A DNA stretch of 64,000 nucleotides from Pedomonas sp051304405 (GCF_051304405.1 NZ_JBPPGG010000004.1:1-64000), one strand, 5' to 3'; positions 22,502-30,941 are shown, counted from the stretch's first letter. A program made the numbers and translations. Notes: generated from the letters alone by a model not told the origin.

Positions 22502-22532
22502 GATATAGTCCGTATGAACTATACGTGGTCAA
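22502..22532 (-). promoter_or_regulatory. promoter overlapped by an inverted repeat (TM/ImmA operon)
   Basis: On the minus strand TTGACC (22532-22527) serves as a -35 box, and ACTATA/TATATC about 17-19 nt downstream can be the -10. The spacer and -10 carry the inverted repeat TATAGT-N8-ACTATA (plus-strand 22504-22523), a good repressor site. Transcription would start about 25 nt before the ATG at 22471. The remainder of 22472-22773 has a GAAAGGCC / GGCCTTTC inverted repeat (22548-22572) and the DUF885 terminator. Confidence 0.5.
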
Positions 22533-22693
22533 GCTTTTAATTGCGCCGAAAGGCCTGATTCCCCGGCCTTTCAGGGGACCGTTCGGACCATGAGCACACC
22601 GCGGCATTGCTCTTTGATCTGTCCGTGGTCACGTCCGGTTTGCAACCGGAGTTGGGTCAAGGACAGAACGGTGGAGGGGCAGGCAGGGCAAGA

Positions 22694-22722
22694 AAAAAGG
22701 CCGGAGGGAGTCCTCCGGCCTT
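22694..22722 (-). terminator. Rho-independent terminator of the DUF885 gene
   Basis: The stem AAGGCCGGAGG / CCTCCGGCCTT with loop GAGT is followed on the minus strand by TTTTTT. It lies 52 nt after the stop of the DUF885 peptidase gene. The same stem type ends purQ at 24706. Confidence 0.85.
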
Positions 22723-22773
22723 CTGCGGCAGCGGGGCCGCAGGGGCAGCGGCCCTTGCCGTAGCGGGCTTGCC

Positions 22774-24561
22774 CTATTTGCAATCGCACGCCTTTGCGGT
22801 GTCCGCGTGCGGGTTCGGGCCGCCGCGGGCGATCCACTCGTCGAGCACGCGCTCCAGCGTCGAGAGCGGCACCGAGCCCAGGTTCAGGATGGTGTCGTGG
22901 AACCAGCGCTGGTCGAACTTCGCCCCCAGCGCCTGCTCGGCCTCGGCGCGCTTGCGGCGGATCAGCAGCTCGCCCAGCTTGTAGGCATTGGCCTGGCCGG
23001 GCGAGTTCATGTAGCGCTCCACCTCGAGCGTCACCTCGAGGTCGGAGAGGGCGGTGTGGCTGGCCATGTACTCAATGGCCTGCTCGCGGGTCCAGCCCAT
23101 GTGGTGGAGGCCGGTGTCCACCACCAGACGCGCCGCGCGCCACATCTCGTAGGTCTGGCGGCCGAACTCGTCATAGGGCGTCTCGTAGATGCCCATTTCC
23201 TTGCCGAGCCACTCCATGTAGAGCGCCCAGCCCTCGCCGTAGCCCGAGAAGTAGGTGTGCTTGCGGATCTCCGGCCGGTTCGGCCCTTCCAGCGCCAGCG
23301 CCGCCTGGAAGCTGTGGCCGGGGGCGCACTCGTGGGCCGTGAGCGGCGGAATGGTGTAGAGCGGCCGCGCCGGCAGGTTGTAGGTGTTCATCAGGCAGCT
23401 CTCGAGCCCGCCGTTGCCGCCGGTGGCGAAGGGCGCGATGTTGTCGGGCGTCGGGCGGATGGTGAAGCGGTAGCGCGGCAGCAGCCCGAACATGTACTTG
23501 AGCTGGCCGTTGATCTTGTTTGCCACATAGGCCGACTTGGCGAGCAGTTCGTAGGGCGTTTTGGCGTAGAACTGCGGGTCCGTTTTCAGGAAGTGCAGGA
23601 AGCCCTTGAAGTCGCCGGTCCAGCCCGACTCCTTCATGGTCGCCTCCATGTCCGCCTTGATGCGGGCCACTTCCTTGAGGCCGATCGCGTGGATCTGCTC
23701 GGCCGTCAGGTCGGTGGTGGTGTACTGGCGCAGCTTGGCGGCGTAGTAGGCCTTGCCGTCGGGCAGGTCCTCCGCCGCCGTGGTGGTGCGGGCGTTGGGG
23801 ATGTACTCGTCGCGGACGAACCGGTGCAGCTTCTCGAACGCCTTCGCCGCGGCGGCAATGGCGGCCCGGCCCTCGGCGATGAGCGGGTCGCGCTCGCTGG
23901 CCGGAATGTTGGAGGGCATCAGGGAGAAGGCCGTGTAGAGCGGGTTCTTCTCCACCTCGGCCTGCGCCAGCGGCGCGATGGGCGCGTCGCGCCCGGCCAG
24001 AGACGCGCGCGGATTGGTGAAGCCGCGCTTGAGGCCGGCGCGCATGTTGGCGATCTGCTCGTCGATGTAGCGCGGCATGTCGCGCAGGCGGCCGATGTAG
24101 TTGCGGTATTCCTCGACCGTTCCGTAGCCGTGGCGCGGCGCGATCCAGATCCAGAAGCCGAACGGGTTCTCGTACTCGCGGAAACGCTGCTCGATCAGGA
24201 AGCCTTCAAGGGCGGTGCGGAACACTTCCGCATTGATCCGCTCCTCGGGCGAGAGCTGGTCGAGCGGAATGGCATCCAGCTGCTTCAGCATGTTTGCCCA
24301 GTAGGCCTCGCGGCGCTTCTGGCTGGCGGGATCGACCCGGGGCAGGTTCGCGCCGCGGCTGCCGTCATCGTCCTCGAGGCCGAACTCCTTGGTGCGCCAC
24401 GCCCACTCCGCCTCGTAGAGGGCCTTGAGGCGGGCATCGGCGGAGCCCGCTGCGGGACTCGCCGCCTCCGGTGTACTCGCGGCTTCCGCCGTGTGGATGA
24501 CGCCGCTGGTGCCCAGCGACAGGGCGAGAACAAGGGTGGTGGCAAGGGATTGGCGCTTCAT
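22774..24561 (-). CDS. DUF885-family exported peptidase-like protein
   Basis: 595 residues with a signal peptide (KRQSLATTLVLALSLGTSGV, cleavage after about residue 27), so it is exported or a periplasmic/outer-membrane protein. The DUF885 motif HECAPGHSFQAALA lies near residue 411, a variant zinc-peptidase helix (HExxxGH). Other conserved pieces are SGYGEGWALYMEWLGKEMG and the C-terminal GELLIRRKRAEAEQALGA. Family members are thought to be metallo-dipeptidases; substrates are unknown. Start at 24561 gives a clean signal sequence. It separates purQ from purL and has its own terminator. Confidence 0.85.
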   Translation of the reverse strand: MKRQSLATTLVLALSLGTSGVIHTAEAASTPEAASPAAGSADARLKALYEAEWAWRTKEFGLEDDDGSRGANLPRVDPASQKRREAYWANMLKQLDAIPLDQLSPEERINAEVFRTALEGFLIEQRFREYENPFGFWIWIAPRHGYGTVEEYRNYIGRLRDMPRYIDEQIANMRAGLKRGFTNPRASLAGRDAPIAPLAQAEVEKNPLYTAFSLMPSNIPASERDPLIAEGRAAIAAAAKAFEKLHRFVRDEYIPNARTTTAAEDLPDGKAYYAAKLRQYTTTDLTAEQIHAIGLKEVARIKADMEATMKESGWTGDFKGFLHFLKTDPQFYAKTPYELLAKSAYVANKINGQLKYMFGLLPRYRFTIRPTPDNIAPFATGGNGGLESCLMNTYNLPARPLYTIPPLTAHECAPGHSFQAALALEGPNRPEIRKHTYFSGYGEGWALYMEWLGKEMGIYETPYDEFGRQTYEMWRAARLVVDTGLHHMGWTREQAIEYMASHTALSDLEVTLEVERYMNSPGQANAYKLGELLIRRKRAEAEQALGAKFDQRWFHDTILNLGSVPLSTLERVLDEWIARGGPNPHADTAKACDCK

Positions 24562-24705
24562 GTCGGCTCCACGGTTTGCGCCGGCCCGGCGGACGGCTGA
24601 GGGAAGGTCAATCGCATAACATATACGAAATAGTGCAGACGCGACCGTAACGTGTCAAGCAACGCGCCGTTCCGCTCCCCGGGTAAAACGGTCAGCGAAA
24701 AACAA

Positions 24706-24737
24706 AAAAGGCCGGAGGGCGGACCCTCCGGCCTTTT
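24706..24737 (-). terminator. Rho-independent terminator after purQ
   Basis: The stem GGCCGGAGGG / CCCTCCGGCC with loop CGGA is flanked by A and T runs, so the minus-strand transcript ends in a U run. It lies just after the purQ stop and shows that the purC-purS-purQ transcript does not continue to purL. Confidence 0.88.
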
Positions 24738-24759
24738 GCGATGGCTGGTGCGGCGCGGC

Positions 24760-25425
24760 TTATTGCAGCGAGGCGATCACGCTCTCGAACAGGCCGCGGC
24801 CGTCGGTGCCGCCCTGCTCCGGCTCGATGAGCCGCTCCGGGTGCGGCATCATGCCGATCACGTTGCCCTTTTCGTTGATGATGCCGGCGATGTCGTTGCG
24901 CGAGCCGTTGGGGTTGTTCACGTAGCGGAACACCACCTGGCCGTTGCCCTCGATGCGGGCCAGCGTCTCGTCGTCGGCGAAGTAGTTGCCGTCGTGGTGG
25001 GCGACCGGGAACACCACTTCCTGACCGGCCTCGTAGCGGCGGGTGAAGATGGTGTCGTCGTTCTCCACCTTGAGGGTGACGTCACGGCAGATGAACTTCA
25101 GGCCGGCGTTGCGCATCAGCGCGCCCGGCAGCAGGCCGGCTTCGGTGAGGATCTGGAAGCCGTTGCACACGCCCAGCACCTTCACGCCGCGATCGGCGGC
25201 CTTCACCACCTCGCGCATGACCGGCGACTGGGCGGCCATGGCGCCGGAGCGCAGGTAGTCGCCGTAGGAAAAGCCGCCGGGCAGGGCGATCAGGTCCAGG
25301 CCCTCCGGCAGGGTGCTGTCGCCGTGCCAGACCATGGCGGGCTCATTGCCGCTGATCTTGTGCAGGGCGGCGGCCATGTCCCGGTCGCAGTTGGAACCCG
25401 GAAAAACGATAACGGCGGATTTCAT
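24760..25425 (-). CDS. purQ: phosphoribosylformylglycinamidine synthase, PurQ subunit
   Basis: 221 residues of the class I glutamine amidotransferase fold, which supplies ammonia from glutamine to PurL. The triad is visible: the nucleophile Cys in VLGVCNGFQILTEAG, and His and Glu in MMPHPERLIEPEQG. The oxyanion segment is LPGGFSYGDYLRSGA. It follows purS by 123 nt and ends at a strong terminator. Confidence 0.96.
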   Translation of the reverse strand: MKSAVIVFPGSNCDRDMAAALHKISGNEPAMVWHGDSTLPEGLDLIALPGGFSYGDYLRSGAMAAQSPVMREVVKAADRGVKVLGVCNGFQILTEAGLLPGALMRNAGLKFICRDVTLKVENDDTIFTRRYEAGQEVVFPVAHHDGNYFADDETLARIEGNGQVVFRYVNNPNGSRNDIAGIINEKGNVIGMMPHPERLIEPEQGGTDGRGLFESVIASLQ

Positions 25426-25548
25426 AACCTTGACCCCAGCTTTGGGTGTTTCTGACGGGCTTTGGATGTTCGGGGCGGGAAGGCCCCCGAGAAGCGGATC
25501 GGCAAGAAGCGGACCGGCCGCCCGGTGCCCCGGGCGGCCCTACCGGTT

Positions 25549-25788
25549 TCAGGCCAGCTCGATCCGGTAGTTCTCGATGACCGTGTTGGCCAGCAGCTTG
25601 CGGCACATCTCATCGATCTGGGCCCGGGCCTTCTCGGCGTCCGTCTCGGCCACTTCCAGCTCGATGAACTTGCCCTGGCGAACATCCTCGACAGCGCTGA
25701 AGCCCAGGCCATGCAGCGCGCCGGCGATGGCCTTGCCCTGGGGGTCGAGCACCCCGTTCTTCAGCGTTACGTAAACCTTGGCTTTCAT
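25549..25788 (-). CDS. purS: phosphoribosylformylglycinamidine synthase, PurS subunit
   Basis: 79 residues, the small structural subunit that bridges PurL and PurQ. The family pattern is complete: KVYVTLKNGVLDPQGKAIAG, a middle VRQGKFIELEV and the C-terminal CRKLLANTVIENYRIEL. The start overlaps the last 4 nt of purC (ATGA), so translation is coupled. Confidence 0.96.
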   Translation of the reverse strand: MKAKVYVTLKNGVLDPQGKAIAGALHGLGFSAVEDVRQGKFIELEVAETDAEKARAQIDEMCRKLLANTVIENYRIELA

Positions 25789-26573
25789 CCCCGTCCTTCC
25801 TCGCGTGCCTTGCGGTGCTGATCCAGATCAAGAACGGTCGACACCGAGCCTTCCGGCAGAAGGCCGAGGCGGCGCGCCACTTCCTGATAGGCTTCCACTT
25901 CGCCGCCCATGTCGCGGCGGAAGCGGTCCTTGTCCAGCTTCTCGCCGGTGGCGGCGTCCCACAGACGGCAGCCGTCGGGGCTGATCTCGTCCGCCAGGAT
26001 GATGCGGCTGTAGTCGCCCTCCCACAGGCGGCCGAACTCCAGCTTGAAGTCCACGAGCTTGATGCCGATGCCGGCGAACAGGCCCGACAGGAAGTCGTTG
26101 ATGCGGATCGCGAGGTCCGCGATGTCGTGCATCTCTTCCTGGGTGGCCCAGCCGAAGGCGGCGATGTGCTCGTCGGTGATCATCGGATCGCCGAGGGCGT
26201 CGTTCTTGTAGTAGTACTCGATGATGGTGCGCGGCAGCGGCATGCCCTCTTCCAGGCCCAGACGCTTGGCCAGCGAGCCCGCCACCACGTTGCGGACGAC
26301 CACCTCGATCGGCACGATTTCAACCTGCCGCACCAGCTGCTCGCGCATGTTCAGGCGGCGGATGAAATGGGTCGGGATGCCCATGTTGCCGAGGAGCGTG
26401 AACACATGCTCCGAGATGCGGTTGTTGAGCACGCCCTTGCCGGAGATCGTGCCCTTCTTCTGCGCGTTGAAGGCGGTTGCGTCATCCTTGAAATACTGGA
26501 TGATGGTGCCAGGCTCCGGTCCTTCGTAAAGGATCTTGGCCTTGCCTTCGTAAATTTGGCGACGGCGAGACAT
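25785..26573 (-). CDS. purC: SAICAR synthetase PurC
   Basis: 262 residues. PurC joins CAIR and aspartate with ATP to make SAICAR. Motifs: IYEGKAKILYEGPEPGTIIQ, ISGKGVLNNRISEHVFTLL, VVRNVVAGSLAKRLGLEEG and KLVDFKLEFGRLWEGDYSRI. I prefer the ATG at 26573 (MSRRRQIYEGK) over the one four codons upstream. It is the first gene of purC-purS-purQ and is divergent from the DUF1476 gene. Confidence 0.96.
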   Translation of the reverse strand: MSRRRQIYEGKAKILYEGPEPGTIIQYFKDDATAFNAQKKGTISGKGVLNNRISEHVFTLLGNMGIPTHFIRRLNMREQLVRQVEIVPIEVVVRNVVAGSLAKRLGLEEGMPLPRTIIEYYYKNDALGDPMITDEHIAAFGWATQEEMHDIADLAIRINDFLSGLFAGIGIKLVDFKLEFGRLWEGDYSRIILADEISPDGCRLWDAATGEKLDKDRFRRDMGGEVEAYQEVARRLGLLPEGSVSTVLDLDQHRKAREEGRG

Positions 26574-26788
26574 AATGCGGTCCACTGAGTCGGAGGTGTG
26601 GGTGCTGGCGGCGGCTGTCTACGCTTGAAGGCCCGATTCCCGATCTGTCACGTCGGCGGAACAGGGGCCAAGCGGCGTTGACCACCCCAGCGAGTCGGGT
26701 TCTCCATACTCCAAAGGGTTCCGGGGAACAATGAAGATTAATGTCTTGCCCCCAGCCCGCGATTCGCACGCTTCCGCCTGGCTGGTAG

Positions 26789-26817
26789 TTGATCCGGTCC
26801 CGACGGCTCTCTATGTA
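26789..26817 (+). promoter_or_regulatory. sigma-70-type promoter of the DUF1476-bolA-grxD cluster
   Basis: TTGATC (26789-26794), a 17-nt spacer and TATGTA (26812-26817) lie about 38 bp upstream of the DUF1476 start. The rest of the 281-nt divergent region between purC and DUF1476 shows nothing else I can support. Confidence 0.4.
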
Positions 26818-26854
26818 GGGGGTCGATTGCGACCAGTTTCAAGAGAAAGAGGCT

Positions 26855-27178
26855 ATGACCACGTTCGATAACCGGGAGAGAGCGTTCGAGGAGAAGTTCG
26901 CGCGGGACGCCGAGTTGCAGTTCAAGGTGGCTGCACGGCGGAACAAGCTCCTGGGGCTGTGGGTGGCCGAACTCCTCAAGCTGACGCCGGAAGAGGCGGA
27001 AACCTACGCCAAGTCGGTGATCCATGCCGACTTCGAGGAAGCGGGCGACGAGGACGTGTTCCGCAAGATCTACGGCGACCTCACGGCGCGCGGCATCGAG
27101 ATCACCGAGCACCAGGTGCGCCGGATGATGGAAGAGAAGATGGCGGAAGCGCGCCGCCAGTTCTTCGAGAGCATCTGA
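26855..27178 (+). CDS. DUF1476 / ATPase zeta-type inhibitor subunit
   Basis: 107 residues, highly charged and helical, starting TTFDNRERAFEEKFARDAEL, the hallmark of the alphaproteobacterial DUF1476 family. The founding member, the zeta subunit of Paracoccus, inhibits the F1 motor of ATP synthase. Family length is about 105 residues, so this is complete. It precedes bolA by 57 nt and grxD, a conserved alphaproteobacterial order. Its presence supports the taxonomic placement. Confidence 0.9.
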   Translation: MTTFDNRERAFEEKFARDAELQFKVAARRNKLLGLWVAELLKLTPEEAETYAKSVIHADFEEAGDEDVFRKIYGDLTARGIEITEHQVRRMMEEKMAEARRQFFESI

Positions 27179-27235
27179 GCAACCGGCTTCGGCCCGGAAA
27201 ACCGGGGCCGACGGCCAGGGAAAGAGCTTCGCACC

Positions 27236-27484
27236 ATGCCCATGGCAGCTGACGAGATCGAACGCCTCATCAAGGAGGCCCTGCCGGACGCCCAGGTTTC
27301 CATTCAGGACCTGGCCGGCGACGGCGACCACTATGCGGCGACCGTGGTGTCGTCCGCCTTCGCGGGGCTGCCACGCGTGCGGCAGCACCAACTGGTTTAT
27401 CAGGCGTTGCAGGGCCGCATGGGCGGCGAGCTGCATGCGCTGGCGCTCACCACCCGGGTGCCGGACGCCGCCCCCCTGGAATAA
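27236..27484 (+). CDS. BolA-family protein
   Basis: 82 residues with the BolA/IbaG fold: ADEIERLIKEALPDAQVSIQ, then GDGDHYAATVVSSAFAGLP and RVRQHQLVYQALQGRMGGEL, where the conserved His can ligate a shared iron-sulfur cluster. It is directly followed by a CGFS monothiol glutaredoxin, its known binding partner, in an Fe-S/redox signalling pair. The start could be either the ATG at 27236 or the one at 27242. Confidence 0.92.
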   Translation: MPMAADEIERLIKEALPDAQVSIQDLAGDGDHYAATVVSSAFAGLPRVRQHQLVYQALQGRMGGELHALALTTRVPDAAPLE

Positions 27485-27501
27485 GGCCCTGGAGTAAGGC
27501 A

Positions 27502-27834
27502 ATGAGCGAAAACATCTTCGACAGCATCCGTCAGGCGGTGGATACCTACGACGTGGTGCTTTTCATGAAGGGCACCCCGGATTTCCCGCAGTGCGGCTTC
27601 TCGTCGCGCGCCGTGGCGATCCTCGAGCGCCTGAACGTCTCTTACGCCAGCTACAATGTGCTGGAGAGCCCGGAGCTGCGCGAGGGCATCAAGCAGTTTT
27701 CCAACTGGCCGACCATCCCGCAGCTCTACGTCAAGGGCGAGTTCATCGGCGGCTCGGACATCATGATGGAGATGTTCGAGTCCGGCGAACTTCAGCAGCT
27801 GCTGGAGGAAAAGGGCGTCACCGCCGCCGACTGA
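27502..27834 (+). CDS. grxD: monothiol CGFS glutaredoxin (Grx4/GrxD)
   Basis: 110 residues. Active site QCGFSSRAVAIL with a single Cys near residue 31, and VLFMKGTPDFP, NWPTIPQLYVKGEFIGGSDI and SGELQQLLEEKG complete the glutaredoxin fold. CGFS proteins carry [2Fe-2S] clusters with glutathione and pair with BolA, encoded 17 nt upstream. A perfect terminator hairpin follows at 27926. Confidence 0.95.
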   Translation: MSENIFDSIRQAVDTYDVVLFMKGTPDFPQCGFSSRAVAILERLNVSYASYNVLESPELREGIKQFSNWPTIPQLYVKGEFIGGSDIMMEMFESGELQQLLEEKGVTAAD

Positions 27835-27857
27835 GGCCGCAGGGCACCCGGCCTGCA

Positions 27858-27906
27858 CCCGGCAACCGGATGCCCGCCCGGCAACAGGATGCCCGGCAAA
27901 CGGACA
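27858..27906. repeat. short repeats CCCGGCAAnnGGATG
   Basis: Three related 15-nt units at 27858, 27877 and 27892 (CCCGGCAACCGGATG, CCCGGCAACAGGATG, CCCGGCAAACGGACA) lie between grxD and its terminator. They are intergenic; no function seen. Confidence 0.45.
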
Positions 27907-27925
27907 CCCGAACGTGTTACGAGGA

Positions 27926-27960
27926 GAAGGCCCGATGCCCCGGCGTCGGGCCTTCTTTCA
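27926..27960 (+). terminator. terminator after grxD
   Basis: A perfect 10-bp inverted repeat GAAGGCCCGA / TCGGGCCTTC with a 10-nt loop and a trailing TTTC. It also argues against starting the next gene upstream of it. Confidence 0.75.
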
Positions 27961-27988
27961 TGTGGACCTTCCTTGCTTGTGGAGATGC

Positions 27989-29410
27989 GTGTTGGATAAC
28001 GAGACGTTTCGCCGCCATGCCCATGCGCTGGTGGACTGGATGGCCGACTACATGGCCGGCGTGGAACACTACCCGGTGCGGGCGCGCGTCGCCCCCGGCA
28101 GCATCGCCGCGCAGATGGCCGACGCGCCGCCCGAGCAGGGCGAGCCGTTCGAGGCGATCTTCGAGGACTTCCGGGAGATCGTGCTGCCGGGCATGACCCA
28201 CTGGCAGCACCCCGGCTTCTTCGCCTACTTCCCCGCCAATTCGAGCCCGCCCTCGGTGCTGGCGGAGATGCTGACCGCAACCCTCGCCGCCCAGTGCATG
28301 CTGTGGCAGACCTCCCCCGCCGCTACCGAGCTGGAAGGGCGGATGATGGAGTGGCTGTCCCAGGCGCTCGCCCTGCCGCAGGGCTTCCACGGCTCCATCC
28401 AGGCCAGCGCCTCGGAGGCGACGCTCTCCGCCCTGCTCATGGCCCGCGAACGGGCGACCGACTACGCCTCCAACGCGCAAGGGCTGGCGATGTCGGGCGA
28501 GCGGCTCGCGGTCTATTGCAGCGAGGACGCCCACTCGTCCGTCGAGAAGGGCGCGCGGGTGGCGGGCTACGGCGCGCAGATGGTCCGCAAGATCCCGGTG
28601 GACGAAACCCGCGCCATCCGGCCGGACGCGCTGGAGGCGGCCATCCGCCGCGACGTGGCGGCGGGCATCAAGCCCGCGTGCGTTGTTGCCTGCATCGGCG
28701 GCACCGGCACGGGCGGCATGGACGACGTGTGGGCCGTGGCGCAGATCGCCCGCTCCCACGGCGCATTCGTGCACGTGGACGCGGCCTGGGCCGGCTCCGC
28801 CCTCATCCTGCCGGAATGGCGGCACATCGCCGACGGGCTGGAACTGGTGGACAGCTTCGTCTTCAACCCGCACAAGTGGCTGCTCACCAACTTCGACTGC
28901 TCGGCCCATTACGTGCGCGAGCCGGAGGCGCTCCAGCGCACCCTCTCGCTGGTGCCCGAATACCTGCGCACCCACGGCGCAGAAGGCATCACGGACTACA
29001 GCAACTGGAGCGTGCCGCTGGGCCGCCGCTTCCGTGCGCTCAAACTCTGGTTCGTGCTGCGCTCCTACGGCCTCGAAGGGCTGCGGGCGATCCTGCGCCG
29101 CCACATCGACCTCGCCGCCCGCGCCCATGACGCCCTGAGCGCGGAGCCGGACTTCGAGATCACCTCGCCGCTAAGGCTGGCCCTCTTCACCTTCCGCCAC
29201 CGGCCCGAGGGACTGTCGGACGAGGCGCTGGACGCCCACAACGAACGCCTGCTCGCCGCGCTCAACGATACGGGCCAGGTCTACTTCACCCAGACGCGGG
29301 TGAACGGCCGCTACGTCATCCGCTTCCAGGTGGGCCAGACCAACACCGAAGCCCGCCACGTGGACGCCGCGCTCGACCTGATCCGCAAGACGGCACGGAC
29401 GCCGGGCTGA
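27989..29410 (+). CDS. PLP-dependent aromatic amino acid decarboxylase family protein
   Basis: 473 residues of the group II decarboxylase family (aromatic-L-amino-acid/tryptophan decarboxylase type). Marks: HWQHPGFFAYFPANSSPPSV near the N terminus, the PLP-contacting HVDAAWAGSALILPE, and the Schiff-base lysine in VFNPHKWLLTNFDC near residue 295. The likely start is GTG 27989 (or TTG 27992) after GGAG, because the longer frame would run through the upstream terminator. Substrate is uncertain; tyrosine, tryptophan or DOPA are the family's usual substrates. The 3' end abuts an assembly gap. Confidence 0.88.
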   Translation: MLDNETFRRHAHALVDWMADYMAGVEHYPVRARVAPGSIAAQMADAPPEQGEPFEAIFEDFREIVLPGMTHWQHPGFFAYFPANSSPPSVLAEMLTATLAAQCMLWQTSPAATELEGRMMEWLSQALALPQGFHGSIQASASEATLSALLMARERATDYASNAQGLAMSGERLAVYCSEDAHSSVEKGARVAGYGAQMVRKIPVDETRAIRPDALEAAIRRDVAAGIKPACVVACIGGTGTGGMDDVWAVAQIARSHGAFVHVDAAWAGSALILPEWRHIADGLELVDSFVFNPHKWLLTNFDCSAHYVREPEALQRTLSLVPEYLRTHGAEGITDYSNWSVPLGRRFRALKLWFVLRSYGLEGLRAILRRHIDLAARAHDALSAEPDFEITSPLRLALFTFRHRPEGLSDEALDAHNERLLAALNDTGQVYFTQTRVNGRYVIRFQVGQTNTEARHVDAALDLIRKTARTPG

Positions 29411-29439
29411 GCCGGGGGGGCGAGTTTCTTTTTGCTTCA

Positions 29440-29620
<181 letters not shown>

Positions 29621-29779
29621 CGTTTGCCGGGAAATGCCCGGCATCAACCGCTGCGCCTTTGCGCCTTGAAGTCATTGATCGGGACGTGCACGGCATCAGC
29701 CGTCGAGGGCAGGCTGGCGCCGACCGGAAACCCGGGTGCGGCCCCATATTCCCCGGTCAGCCCGAAAAACGCCGGACAC

Positions 29780-29831
29780 GCGGCCCGATGAAGGAATGGG
29801 AGGTGCAGGAGGGGCAAGCCCCTCCTGCAAA
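29780..29831 (+). repeat. REP-like palindrome, single copy
   Basis: The flank GCGGCCCGATGAAGGAATGG leads to the head GCAGGAGGGGC-aa-GCCCCTCCTGC (29805-29828) followed by AAAAG. It is forward oriented with no inverted partner visible, though a partner could have been lost in the gap just upstream. It lies between the gap and the OsmC gene. Confidence 0.6.
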
Positions 29832-29856
29832 AGATCCCCTCCATCACACGGCAAAG

Positions 29857-30309
29857 CTAGAAATTCACCTCGATGTGCGACTTGACCGAGTTGGCGAGGA
29901 AGCAGAGCGCGTGGGAGCGGTGGTGGAGGTCGGCTTCCGTCTCCCGGTCGGGCGCTTGCCCTGAATAGACCACCCGGGGATTGAGGGTGACGCGGGTGAC
30001 CTGCGTCTTGCCGTCGATGGTTTCCAGCACGCCTTCCGCCGTGTCGGTATAGCTGTCGATCACCAGTCCCTTCTTCGCGGCGAGCGAGAGGAAGAACAGC
30101 ATGTGGCAGCTGGACAGGGCGGCGACGAAGGCTTCCTCCGGGTCCACGTTCTCGGCGATGGAGTAGGGCAGCGGCACCACATCGGGCGAGGAGGATGCAG
30201 GGACCACCGCGCCGCCATCGAAGCGCCAGAAATGGCCGCGGCTGTATCTGTTGTCCGTGAAGCGGGCGTCGCCGCGCTCCCAGGATACTTCGGCGCTGAA
30301 GCGGCTCAT
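29857..30309 (-). CDS. OsmC-family peroxide reductase-like protein
   Basis: 150 residues. Redox cysteines lie in AALSSCHMLFFLSLA and SHALCFLANSVKS, fitting OsmC/YhfA-type proteins rather than Ohr. The N terminus (RFSAEVSWERGDARFTDNRY) with GHFWRFDGG resembles the OsmC group that keeps a conserved Arg/His region. ATG at 30309 overlaps the last 4 nt of the upstream GntR gene (ATGA), so both are one operon. The regulator probably senses a substrate of this enzyme or of another target. Confidence 0.85.
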   Translation of the reverse strand: MSRFSAEVSWERGDARFTDNRYSRGHFWRFDGGAVVPASSSPDVVPLPYSIAENVDPEEAFVAALSSCHMLFFLSLAAKKGLVIDSYTDTAEGVLETIDGKTQVTRVTLNPRVVYSGQAPDRETEADLHHRSHALCFLANSVKSHIEVNF

Positions 30310-30932
30310 GCGGGGTCTCCTTGCGGTTGGTGAAGACAGGGGGCGACGTTGGACAGGTGGGCCGAGAGGGCCGCGACCGCTGCCTCGATGTCCTGCCGCG
30401 CGCATGCCGCCAAGAGGGCCCGGTGCTCGTCGTAGAGCGTGGCGCGCTGGGGGCTGCCCCTGGGCTGCAGGGCGTAGATGCGGCGGCTCTCGCGGCGCGC
30501 CTCCTCGATCATGGTCAGGAGCCGCAGGTTGCCGCACGCGCCATAGAGGAGGCGGTGGAACCGGATGTCCATCTCCTCCAGCTCGGCGGGGTCATCCTCC
30601 TGCGCGATCGCGTCGCAGAGGCGGGCCGCCTTGCGGAGGGTGCCCTCGTCCAGCCGGGGCAGGGACAGGCGCAGGGCGTGGGTTTCAAGCGCCACCCGCA
30701 CGCCGATCAGATCAAGGGCCTGCCGGGCGCTCCATTCGGTCACGACGACGCTGCGGTCCGACCGGTGGGTCAGGAGCCCGGCCACCAGCAGCCGCTCCAG
30801 CACGCGGCGGACCGGCTGGCGGCTGACGCCGAAGCGGGCGGCAAGCTCCTCCTGCTTCAGCGGCGTGCCCGGCGGCAGCAGCCCCTGTTCGATCTCGTCC
30901 CGCAGGATGGTTTCCATCGAGTTTGGATCCAT
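30306..30932 (-). CDS. GntR-family (FCD) regulator
   Basis: 208 residues. The winged HTH occupies about 5-70 (LKQEELAARFGVSRQPVRRV is the recognition region) and the C-terminal FCD domain about 80-205, with acidic/His positions (MDIRFHRLLYGACGN and LYDEHRALLAACARQD) that in FCD proteins bind a metal and ligand. It is first in an operon with the OsmC gene. The ATG at 30932 lies inside a perfect 20-bp palindrome that is a likely autoregulatory operator. Confidence 0.85.
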   Translation of the reverse strand: MDPNSMETILRDEIEQGLLPPGTPLKQEELAARFGVSRQPVRRVLERLLVAGLLTHRSDRSVVVTEWSARQALDLIGVRVALETHALRLSLPRLDEGTLRKAARLCDAIAQEDDPAELEEMDIRFHRLLYGACGNLRLLTMIEEARRESRRIYALQPRGSPQRATLYDEHRALLAACARQDIEAAVAALSAHLSNVAPCLHQPQGDPA

Positions 30933-30941
30933 GGATCCAAA
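30922..30941. promoter_or_regulatory. 20-bp perfect palindrome over the GntR start codon
   Basis: TTTGGATCCATGGATCCAAA is fully self-complementary; the ATG at its centre is the start codon of the GntR gene on the minus strand. The TGGATCCA halves resemble operators of FCD-type GntR proteins. Binding here would block its own expression and that of the OsmC gene. Confidence 0.6.

Noticed and set aside
22807..24600. 597-residue plus-strand frame opposite the DUF885 gene
   Set aside because: Antisense shadow; the minus-strand gene has a signal peptide and a zinc-peptidase motif.
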